NCBI GenBank assembly: GCA_024704765.1
Contig: JAKMXF010000314.1
Span: 298,630-362,629, forward strand
Source: Oopsacas minuta
Taxonomy: Eukaryota; Porifera; Hexactinellida; Lyssacinosida; Leucopsacidae
Length of the DNA stretch: 64,000 bases
Direction of reading: 5' to 3'
Shown here piece by piece: positions 33,935-43,931 of the stretch (within the stretch, counting starts at the first letter, position 1; each line of letters begins with the position of its first letter). The notes beneath the pieces are model-generated. The model saw nothing but the letters and a program-made list of their open reading frames with translations. It was not told the DNA's origin and searched no databases. The position numbers and the translations under genes were made by a program.

Positions 33935-36110
33935 GGACAGATAAATAGTAGATGCTGGTATACTAGTGGAAGCATTCAAGAGAGGATCAGAAACATTGCA
34001 AATATTTTTCTGGAGAATTGAGATACTTAGTGGACAATCCTATTGGTGGATTATCGAATATTCGCATGAATTCCTGCAAATAGACGCTTCTCTATTTAAT
34101 AGCAAAATTGGTTCTCTACCATGGGAGCATGAATGAAATTCTGTGAACATTTCGAAAATGAGTTTATTGTCAATGAAATTGATAACATCATCAAAACAGC
34201 TTATGAGGCCACCCTCCTCTAGTGATGTTCCCTTTTTGTGGACTGCGACGTTCAAAGGGCAAGGTGTTAGTTTTATTTTCTATGCAGCCTTCAAGCAAGG
34301 TTTTCCGAGCTTCACGAATATTTAATCCAAAGCCTGGGACAAACGCCCAAAAATAGACTTACAGTTCCGTTTCGGGAAGGTCAGGGTAATCAAAAGTCCC
34401 GATGAAGTAGAGATAAAATTCTCTCTGTGTTTACGAGGGTAGTTTCACGGTTGAGAGAAGATGCGTGTGCTATCTGCAAGAGGCAAGAGATCAGTACATT
34501 TGTGTTCAATGATGTATCCCAAAATATCGAAAATAATTCATTTGAATTTAGAACATATGAATTAGAATTTTAGAACAAATAATATATATAAGGGAAGCAA
34601 ACTGGCATGTGAAGCAATGCTACGTATTTACAATCATGAGCGAAGCTGTATCAACTCATTGCGAATTGTCAACAACAAATTTTTGAATGAGGCAAAAGAT
34701 ATGAAATGAGTTGTTTGGTAAAAATTCATGATTAGTTGCAAGTATACTTATTTGGATAGTTAATTCGTAGAATTCATACACAAAACTTGATATAGTATCA
34801 ACAACATGCTCGAATTTTGTTTTCCTGCGTGGATCATTCTCTTAGACAAAATTGTAACTTAAAAAGAAACTCTAATACTTTAATCTTGACACAATGTTTC
34901 TCTTTGTACATTTATCTCTGTACACAAGTGTCTCTCTCCGAGAAATATATGGTCAATAGAAATTGGGTATCAATAAGTGTTTTTCTGTTGTGGAATTCGA
35001 TGTGAAGATTCTCAAATTTCTTGCGGAAAATCGAAACAATTTCGTTTTAAATAATATTAATGTCAACGCCTTTCTCATACTCCATGGATCAGGATGTTAT
35101 CCAGGAGTATGCGGCGCGTCTACAGGCGCATATATTTGGGAAAATATAGGTCTAGGCGAACGAATATTTCTCTTTAGTATATTATTTAAATTGTCAAAGC
35201 ATGATAGTTCACATTTTCCCAGATAAAATTAATGGTTTGGGAAAAGTATGAAAATCTTAGGTATTTAATCCCTAAGGAGATATCAAATTATCTGGATGTA
35301 ATTTACACAAAAGCATCTAGTTGTTCGATTACTAGTCACAAAGTGCTATATTACCAACTAACTTCGTAAATTTGGATTTGTGACAAAAATTTCGATAAAA
35401 TTCAAGATGTTTGTATCTTAAATCACGATTAAAAGTCCACCTTTGACCACAAATCGAAATTCATATGGTTTACTTCGAAAGATAAATATAGCCAAATTTT
35501 TCAAATTGTAGACGCCATTGGGATGAATTTTTACATCAAGTTGCATTTGTCAACTTTTGGTTGTTAGGATTGTTTCAAAACTAAATAATTCTCGCCTCGG
35601 AAATTTTGCAGTAAATTATAAGCAGAATCATCGTAGAGAAATTGAAGTGCCTCCTCAAGTCTTCAGATATAAATAAAATACGTTGGGTTAGCGGCTTTTC
35701 AAATTATGTCCGGATAATCGAATGAGGTCATAAAACATGAGTTCTAATCTTTGGGTATCTATGTAGGTTTACATTACAACATCCAGTTCAAGAATGTCAG
35801 GAATTTTAAATTAGACATTGGTGAATGAAATTATCCCAACGTCCAAACTTCTTAAATTATTTGGCATTTACCAGTGGAATTTGACCCAACTATTAGATTA
35901 AAACAATATTATTCTCGCGGCTCCAAGTCTCAAGAACATATTTCGATCACAAATTTTATACAAGGCCTAATACTAATGAGATATCTATAACAAATAAATC
36001 AGAACTCGGATAAGGCATGCTCTTCGGGAAGCAAAAATTAGCTTGTAGTATTCGAGTCTATGTCTTAACAGATCAAGATGAATGGAATACGAACTGTGGT
36101 ATAAATGAGG
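33935..36110. other. Anonymous sequence upstream of the second MULE remnant
   Basis: An open stretch on the minus strand near 34040-34330 could be more of the MULE remnant, but I recognise no motif. A plus-strand open stretch (34963-35226) is also unassigned. Nothing else is supported. Confidence 0.35.
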
Positions 36111-36117
36111 TACAGTA

Positions 36118-37462
36118 CAGGGTGTAACAAAAGTCTTTGCCGGTTGCATTATAGTGGCTCACATAAAATATTTAAAGGTCACAATATCTAATTATTTACC
36201 AATATCATCACCACCTCTTTCTAAAACTAATTTCATTCGATTAGGCATCCCATTCACCAGGTTTCGAAGTAAGTTCGGTGAAATCGTCTTCCATGCCGTT
36301 TTTAGGTTTGCAATTAGGGTCTGAATCGTGGTGACCTGGTCCATTTCATCCAACCGTTCATATAAAATACCCCAAAGATTTTCAATCGGATTCAAGTCGG
36401 GGGAGTTAGCTGGCCACTCCCCTTTCTTCCAAAACCGAGGGACTTCACTGAACACCACTGCTGCGTGACATTGGCTGTGTGTGCGGGGGCACCATCCTGC
36501 ATGAACAGAAATTCTGACATGTTTTCCAACATGGACCTCTCAATAACGGACCCCTTTTTAGATCTACGAGCGATTGCATCCAGACAGGTTTTCTTCAATG
36601 TTTCGCTCCTATAGTAGGTTCCATTGACGGTCTGTTTTTGGGCTACAATGTGCAGTTCTGACAGCGTTCTGTGTGACATCATTCTCCAGACCATAATTTT
36701 CGCTGGGAATTTGACCTGAAAAATAGGCGCAATAATTTGTGAACCAATTGCCCATACTCGATCATTCTGTCTGTTAGGCGAATGAAATAACTCAAAGGGT
36801 GATTCATCAGACCAGAACACCTTATTCCAATGTTCGAAAGACCAATTCTCATGATCCCGAGCGAATTTCAATCGATTTTCCTTGATATTTTGTGTAATTT
36901 TTGGCCATTTGGGACGTTTATAGGGTCTGTCATCAAGCCTTTGTGCTAAGTGCCGCTGAATTATCATGTTAGATATGGGGTTTCCTCTGATAGATAGTCT
37001 CCTCGACAATTTTCGGGTTGATTGCCTACTTTCCCCAAGGATTTCTTAATCACAATTCGTGATACCAGTTTCAAAATTTGAGGCCGTCCAGATCGAGGCT
37101 TAGTCTCCATAGTCTCACCGCCTTTGTGTTGACTCCACCATCTTCGTACTGTTCTTACTCCAACATTTAGACGTATAGCTACCTCTTTTTGAGTAATACC
37201 TCCTTCAAGCATCCCAATTGCTTTAGAACGGAGCTCGACTCCGTGATCACCGACATTCATTTTCCCGAAAAAAACTGGTAAGGTAAATATGCTAAAAAAA
37301 ATTCGAGAGCTGTGTTGAAGATATTCAATGTGCCTATAGTATAAATGTAGTTACTATATAGTAACTATCAGTCAACTAGCATTTCCGTTGTATGCTATAA
37401 TTACTAGTATATATTAAATCCGCCTACGATTGAGAACCGGCCAAGACTTTTGTTACACCCTG
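36118..37462 (-). mobile_element. Tc1/mariner element of DD37E type, 1345 bp (copy 2)
   Basis: TA flanks the element (36116-36117, 37463-37464). The ends CAGGGTGTAACAAAAGTCTT, continuing TGCCGGTT, are mirrored at 37462 over about 27 bp. The size and the CAGGGTGTWA start agree with the element at 15180. The transposase is on the minus strand and is the better preserved of the two. Confidence 0.93.
36192..37260 (-). pseudogene. Tc1-like DD37E transposase, three frame segments
   Basis: The N-terminal segment (ATG at 37260) has a clean helix-turn-helix region: ELRSKAIGMLEGGITQKEVA, then VGVRTVRRWW and the RSGRP linker. The middle segment (36392-37009) contains VFWSDESPFELFHS (first Asp), NDRVWAIGS, IMVWRMMSHR and LFMQDGAPAHTANVTQQWC (second Asp). 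The last segment (36192-36458) contains WPANSPDLNPIENLWG with the catalytic Glu, about 37 residues beyond the second Asp once the frame change is allowed for. Only about two frameshifts separate it from an open frame, so it is younger than the copy at 15421. Confidence 0.93.
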
Positions 37463-37469
37463 TATACCC

Positions 37470-39180
37470 TAGCTAATCCGAACTGTCCTGTATCAATGAA
37501 CTCCTATAATATAGAAGCTCAAGGGACCCAGATAATTACTTCTCTATATGATATCAAGTTATCAAATATTCGGATTGGTGAACTAAGATCAATTATCCAA
37601 TGAAAATCACCACCTCGATGATATCATGATACCTAAATCGTTCATATTTTGTAGAAGTTTAAATTATAGAACGGAATTTATATTTAAAGGTATTGAAATG
37701 CCCAATTTTCATAGGTAAATGAAAAATTTATATATGCATTCTTTGGTGATATGGACGTTTATGAAAAATAAATATCATTAAAAAATATTAACAACTCACA
37801 GAGGAAGCGGATTTCAAATTTTGAGGCGGGAGTGAGAGTGGTAGGGGATGAATCACATTCTATATAAAGTAGGGTTAGTTCAAACCCATATTTCTTAACA
37901 TAAATCCGAATGAATTTAAATTATTCTTATGCTAATCGATAATTGAGTTATAGACGTTTATAACAATATCGATATCTTTCGTGAAACACTAAAATTATCA
38001 CCAGGAGCGGCCAGCAAAAATCGATAAATTCTCAGGTTTTGCTGTATTACGAATTCTAACATTGAAATCAATTCCTCAAGTTATTTCTCTTGAGAACAGC
38101 TTCAAAATTTCATAGATACCGTTTCCATAACATAAAATTCAATTTCCTTAAAAAAAATAGGGTTCGCTAGTACTTCTTTTAACATTTGGTAGGAATATAT
38201 TTTGAAGGGTTCATTTTCATTTTGAGTCAATGTTAAACTTCATACAAGTACAAAAGTACTTAACTTGTGTAGTTACTAGTAACATTTGCGCCATTCTTAT
38301 GGGAATTTCATCCCAGTACCTAAATATACTTGTCGTATCGTGATAAATATAAATGATGGAAGTGAGACTGCAGCTGAGTGCTCAATATCAGTTTCATCAA
38401 TTTTGGTAATCTATAGTTACACTTGAATGCGAGTTACGATACGATATGTTCTTATTGTGTGGGCATCATCCTTTTCTGATTCAACCGTGTATAACAATTG
38501 TTCAATACATCTGAAGCTCAGTTGTTGGTAGATGGCGGAAAATTATATAGATCTTCTAATGCTCGAAATATATTTGGATTTTTGTAATTCACTGATGAGT
38601 GTTTCCATTTAGTTAGTGTCATCATAGTGCTTATAGTAATAGCTTTGTTAAATGTACCGCTGTTAGTTTTGCGGGTAGTTCTAACACAACCTGGTCATAG
38701 TTCAGTTTATCATATGTTCAGTAAATATATCTGTTTAAGTGGAGAAATTTTGAGCCTTTTCATCAGTTGGCTATTGGAATAAAGAAAGGAATTCGATACT
38801 AATGGTATTACCAGCTCAAAATGTTTATTCTGAATACCTTGTTTTGTTGAATGTTTAGTTAAAGAACTAGTTCCCCTTCCCCAGGTTCACAATCCTAAGT
38901 ATAAAGCATAAGTGAACAAGTTGTGGATGCATTGTTAGAGGTCAGCTCTGGAGTTGAATTTAAGATTGAAAGTTGTGAATGTGGAGAATTCTATCACAAA
39001 ATCACATAATGGATAGTTTGTGCATTACTGATTCGAACCATAGGTTGTCATTAATCAGTAATTGGAAGAATCTATTTTCTTCTAAGTTTCATGATGTAAA
39101 CAATATTTGTGTTTTGATGTTTACCAATTCAAATAATTATGATATTCAGATATTTTGAGATAATTCATTATACAAATATA
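37470..39180. other. Anonymous AT-rich sequence
   Basis: No supported gene or element. A short open piece near 38900-39010 contains SCECGEFYHK but is isolated. Confidence 0.35.
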
Positions 39181-39189
39181 TAATTGGCT

Positions 39190-39590
39190 TAAGAAGGCCT
39201 CAAAACTGATTAGGCGGGGGGCACACATAGTAGTTAAGGTACAGGCTAGAGCAGAGTGTAAGTTCCTTAATTGTAGAGCATATGTATTTTATATTGAGGA
39301 CAAGAATTCTTTAAATAATCGTGTAGTGGTCAAGTTGTATTCTGAAGGATCTCTTTCAACCCATGATACAGATGGTACAAGTGCTTAGAGTAGTATTAAT
39401 CTTGTAGGGAGCGTAGAAATATGGGAAGATTCTTAGAGAATAATTCTGTGAGCAAAATATTTAAAAAGGAATTCACTGACGCAGAAAGTAGGAGGATTTG
39501 TTATGGCAATTTAACATGTGTAAAATCCACGAAGATTTATGGAGAGTTAAATCAGAAAGAAAATCTATTGTGGATTTGTGTCTAATAATG
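39190..39590 (+). pseudogene. Coding-like remnant of an unidentified protein
   Basis: One plus-strand frame gives about 60 open codons without a starting Met, including RRGAHIVVKVQARAECKF, then NCRAYVFYIEDK and RVVVKLYSEG. After a stop, a neighbouring frame continues with NNSVSKIFKKEFTDAESRRI and GNLTCVKSTKIYGELNQKEN. A Cys pair, a beta-strand-rich block and then a helical KIF..E...AE block resemble N-termini of some uncharacterised animal transposon proteins. I cannot name the family. No terminal repeats were found. Confidence 0.4.
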
Positions 39591-39594
39591 ATAA

Positions 39595-40515
39595 TATGAA
39601 TGTTACTACTGTTTACCATCTGTCTACATCTCATGTGATGCACAGGATCAGATACACTATAGAAAATAAGTTTAAAATGGATAAAAGATCAAGAGAATAG
39701 TTCTAAATGGTTTGGTCGAATCATAAATTATAAAAATTTGTATGAAAATTGACCATCTTTGTGAATTGTTATGTTATATTTTATGTTTTTACAACGATCC
39801 AATGATTATGCGAACAAATTTGCCGAATTCGAAATGTGTGTTAAGTATGAGATAGAAATTAGTAATGAAATACCTAAGGAATAGAGGATGAAGCAACTGT
39901 AAAATTAGATGCTGTAACTTACAGGCAAAGGTCTCCTTTTGGTAAGCACTTCGAAAAATTAATGAGAATACAAAATACGGTATCAGGGTTATTAAGAATA
40001 ACGTTGATATTGGAGTTAGTACTTCTCAAGCAAAAGAAATTAATGTTGTTACGATCTTGAATTAATTGATTTTCTATTGACTGATTATATGCCATTGTTA
40101 CCATTGTAGAGTGGAGTAATTATGTGTACAATTAATACGCCAGATTATGTTTTAACAGACAGCAATCTAGTGTTGAAAAGTGGTATAGTATAGCGGTTGA
40201 AAGAAATCCAATTTCATAAACGTCCATATCACCAAAGTATGCATATATAATTTCAGAATTGAATTCTGAATTTCAGATGGGTAAATTCAAGGGAGTTGTG
40301 ACACTAAAAATTGTCACCAAAAAATTAACTAAAAGTAAGGTATTTATAATCAAAACATATTGCTTAAAAAACGTTCAACACTCCTCTTCCCAATGATACT
40401 AATTAAGTTAAAATCTGATGAATATAAGCGAAACAAATAAGTAACTGAAGTGATTCTAGTCTAACCTCTTCGTTGAAGTTTTCAAAATAAAATATTTCAC
40501 AAAGTATAGAACATA
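39595..40515. other. Anonymous AT-rich sequence
   Basis: Nothing supported. Possibly the eroded continuation of the coding-like remnant upstream. Confidence 0.3.
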
Positions 40516-40521
40516 TATATA

Positions 40522-41425
40522 CAGTCAATGGACAAAAGTATTCGACCACACAAATATATTGTCATAAATTGATACTCTTTCCCGCTCCTATATATTGTGT
40601 AGTCTATATTCGTAGCTGCAATCTAGTAATTTGCATAGAATAACGTATGTTTTCCGAGTATTTCAAAAAAATATTTTCGATTTGTACATTTTGAAGGTGT
40701 TAATTATTAATAATCATTTGATAATTATTGATAATCAAAATATGTGGTAATTCAAAACCTATTAAGAATCTGTAATTTCTGACTTGATATTTGAATTCTA
40801 CGTAGGCGAGTTACCCTAGATTTAAATTTCCAATGAGATTGAACAATTTTTACCAAAGTTATAGAAGAATTTCAATTTGTGCCACTTGAGCCACTTCTTG
40901 AAAAAGTGGCACAGACGGCAGGAAAAAGCGCCACTATGAGGAAATCAACTAAGGTTAGGAGGAATAAGTCAAAGTAATATTTTCGAATGATATGACTATG
41001 CTAACCCTTGAATTACAAAATGACCTCTGGGTAACGACCACTTGTGCCACCTTGGGTAAAAGGTGGCACAAATTGAAATCTTCTATAACTTTGGTAAAAA
41101 TTGTTCAATCTCATTGGAAATTTAAATCTAGGGTAATTCGCCTACGTAGAATTCAAATATCAAGTCAGAAATTACAGATTCTTAATAGGTTTTGAATTAC
41201 CACATATTTTGATTATCAATAATTATCAAATAATTATTAATAATTAACACCTTCAAAAAGTGTAAATCGAAAATATTTTTTGAAATTCTCGAAAAACATA
41301 TGTTATTCTATGCAAATTACTAGATTGCAGCTACGAATATAGACTACACAATATATAGGAGCGGGAAAGAGTATACAATTTGTGACAATACATTTGTGTG
41401 GTCGAATACTTTTGTCCCCTGACTG
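40522..41425. mobile_element. 904-bp foldback element with ~390-bp inverted arms
   Basis: TA flanks both ends (40520-40521, 41426-41427). The left arm starts CAGTCAATGGACAAAAGTAT and the right arm ends with the near-exact inverse. The arms remain alignable for about 390 bp each, for example TTCTACGTAGGCGA..TACCCT in the left and its inverse in the right. Only about 110 bp lie in the middle, with two GTGGCACA-type words. The outer sequence is typical of Tc1-family ends. There is no transposase, so it is a non-autonomous Tc1-type foldback. Arm identity is high, suggesting relatively recent activity. Confidence 0.93.
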
Positions 41426-41776
41426 TATAAGAAATTTTAAACACATAAATCATCAACCCTCAATAGGATGGAGAAGAAAACTTATATCAAAAAATAAATA
41501 AGAAGCCAGTCAACTAACACATTATACTTGACACGAATGGAAAATTTTCGAACCTAAATGCTAAATCATCACACATATTCACAATTCTGATGACATTTTC
41601 GTGATCCACAAACGCAATACTTTCAAATAATAACATGCTCTCTTCTCTAACAGCGGAAAGTCGGTCAATTAAAAGATTGCAGTGAACAAGTTTACTCAAT
41701 TCGAATTGGCTGCTAACTTCTTTTTCGTTTCACATAGTGCTTATCCTCATTATGAGAGATATTTTGGAAAATTATA

Positions 41777-41961
41777 CAGTGGAACTCGGATAAGACGTAC
41801 TCGACTTAAGACGTATACTCGGTTAAGACATACTATTCCTTATATCCAAAATATCAGTCATCATTATTTGTAATGCAAACATATTTGGATAAGACGTACA
41901 CTCGGTTAAGACGTACTAATTTCTGTTTCCCGAGGGGGTACGTCTTATCCGAGTTCTACTG
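41777..41961. mobile_element. 185-bp MITE with TA target (GATAAGACGTA family)
   Basis: It starts CAGTGGAACTCGGATAAGAC after a TA and ends with the inverse of CAGTAGAACTCGGATAAGAC before a TA. The word TAAGACGTA is repeated several times inside in direct orientation (for example CTCGGTTAAGACGTAC). A deleted copy lies at 60658. Confidence 0.85.
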
Positions 41962-42228
41962 TACCTTTATTTTCTGCAATTTTAGAACATTTTTTGGCTG
42001 AATTTTATACCTTGTATAGGGGAAAGACCATTGAAAAATCAGAACGAGCCCGCTTTTAGGCGGTTGGTGCAAAATTTCTTGATAAAGTTCAAGTTTGAGG
42101 ATAAACAATGCGTATTTGTTCTCCTTGAAACTCTTTGTAAGAAGGCTAAAATTGAAACGCCTGGTTACAGGTCCGGATTAAGCATATTGCGGGCCCTGTG
42201 CGTTACCTCCCGTTCGGGCATTCCTTGA

Positions 42229-42268
42229 CAACGACAAACAAACAAACAGACAGACAAACAGACAAAAA
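42229..42268. repeat. (ACAA/ACAG)n microsatellite
   Basis: A run of ACAAACAAACAGACAGACAA-type tetranucleotides lies just inside the 3' end of the hAT. Confidence 0.8.
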
Positions 42269-42563
42269 TGCAGATTTAATACTATAGATCCATAGAATTT
42301 TACGAATTTTTTGATCCACAAATTTAGAGATAATTTCTTTGCCGTGGGTTTCTTCCAATAGCTCCCGCTAAATCGTAACTATAGCTAGATCAGTGAATCG
42401 GTCCTCTGACATTGATGTACGTAGTACATTTTTTATACGTTTCACGTAGTTAAAACATCGTTCATCAGTCGCTACCGCGCACATAATAGTCAAACAAATT
42501 CGCAATGCTATGGTGACTTGGGAAATACGCTGTCGATGCTATGGTTGCACAAATAGAGATATA

Positions 42564-43931
42564 CAAGGGTGGTTCAAAAAAATGGAAACCCATTTTTGTT
42601 TTAGACCTACTTAGTCATTATTAGTTATAACCCAATACCATTGTAAGATAGTATGTTAGCTAACACCTCTGACTTACCAAAACAAGGCAGTGGACAACTC
42701 AAGAGCGAGTATGGTGTGTTCAGAAATATTTAGAGACTAAGTCGTTTGTGAAAACGCAACAGAACTTTTTACATCGATTCGGGGCGGAACTAGCCCCAAC
42801 CAAGTCCGCCATATTCAAGATGGTGAAGAAGTTTCAATAAGCAGGCACTGTCAAGAACCTTAATAAGAAGTGTAAAGACAGAGAAACTCATTCTGGAAGG
42901 AAGAGACTCCGCACATCCCATGTTATTGGTATGGTTCGGGAGTCAGTTGAACAGTCACCAAAACGATCGACCAGAAAAAGGTCACAAACCTTGCCCATAC
43001 CAAGGTCTCCAATGATGAGAGTGATGACCGAAGATCTGGGCATGTTCCCATACCGGATACAAACACATCAGAAGTTTTCTGAAGCTGATAAGAATAGGAG
43101 AAAGGAGATGACAAAAGTTCTGCTCGACAAGATTGAGGAGTCTGACACATTTCTGAAGAATCTCTGGACTACTGACGAGGCCCACTTTTACTTGGACGGT
43201 CAAGTGAATTCAAAAAATAATGTATATTGGGGTACTTCGCCTCCTGCAGAAGTCGCTGTAAGACCACTCCATTCATGCAAGGTCACAGCATGGGTTGCAA
43301 TACCTTCAAGAGGGATTATTGGTCCATTCTTTTTCGAGAGGAATGGAGTGGCTGTAACCGTGAACTCAGAACGATACATTGAGGTTCTTGACAAGTTTTG
43401 ATAGAGCTTCAGAGAAGATTCAGCTCAACTTTGAACAGACAGTGGTTCCAGCAGGACGGTGCAGCACTCCATACTGCCAATGTCAGCATTGAATGGCTGA
43501 AGCAGCACTTCAAGAAGAGAATTGTAAGCAGGCGGTGCCAAATTGAGTGGCCACCCTATTCTCCAGACCTTAGTCCCCTAGATTTCTATTTGTGGGGTTA
43601 TCTTAAGAACAAAGTGTATGAAGAGAAGCCGAGAGATCTAAACCAACTGAAAGAGAAGATCAAAGACGAGATAAGTGCAATAGAGGGACCTGTTTTGAAA
43701 GCTGTCATGCAGAACTTCACTCTCAGGATCAAAAAATGTAACGAGGTGAACGGAGGGCATATAGAGCACATCTTATAAATCACCACTTATCCTTAAATTA
43801 GAATGATCATGCTTTGAATGCATTTAGTAGATTGTTAGAATTGTATAATTAGAAAGTTTCATTGACTTTGAACAGAAAATAGCAGGGCTATAGGGATTTC
43901 AAAGGGGTTTCCATTTTTTTGAACCACCCGG
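42564..43931 (+). mobile_element. DD41D mariner-type (rosa-like) element, 1368 bp, nested in the hAT
   Basis: TA flanks both ends (42562-42563, 43932-43933). The TIR reads CAAGGGTGGTTCAAAAAAAT and goes on GGAAACCC at the left; the inverse at the right has one base fewer. The enclosed plus-strand transposase has DD41D spacing. It is the youngest layer here, since it splits the hAT transposase. Confidence 0.93.
42653..43778 (+). pseudogene. DD41D transposase, lightly damaged
   Basis: After a start at 42653 and an early frame change, one long frame from 42688 gives WTTQERVWCVQKYLETKSF, a stop at 42838-42840, then RKRLRTSHVIGMVRESVEQS, PKRSTRKRSQ, and DLGMFPYRIQ. The catalytic part reads WTTDEAHFYLDG (first Asp) and AWVAIPSRGIIGPFFFE. 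At 43398 one base is missing and the frame moves. Then follow WFQQDGAALHTANVS (second Asp) and WPPYSPDLSPLDFYLWGYL (third Asp), 41 residues apart as counted directly. The C-terminus ends at 43778. One stop, one clear frameshift and an unclear start are the only lesions I see, making it the least damaged transposase of the window. Confidence 0.92.

Noticed and set aside
34963-35226. 87-codon open stretch with GSGCYPGVCGASTG
   Set aside because: A Gly/Cys-rich phrase alone is not diagnostic. No splice sites or family match.
43598-43786. Minus-strand open stretches over the DD41D transposase
   Set aside because: Opposite-strand shadows of a well-supported transposase.
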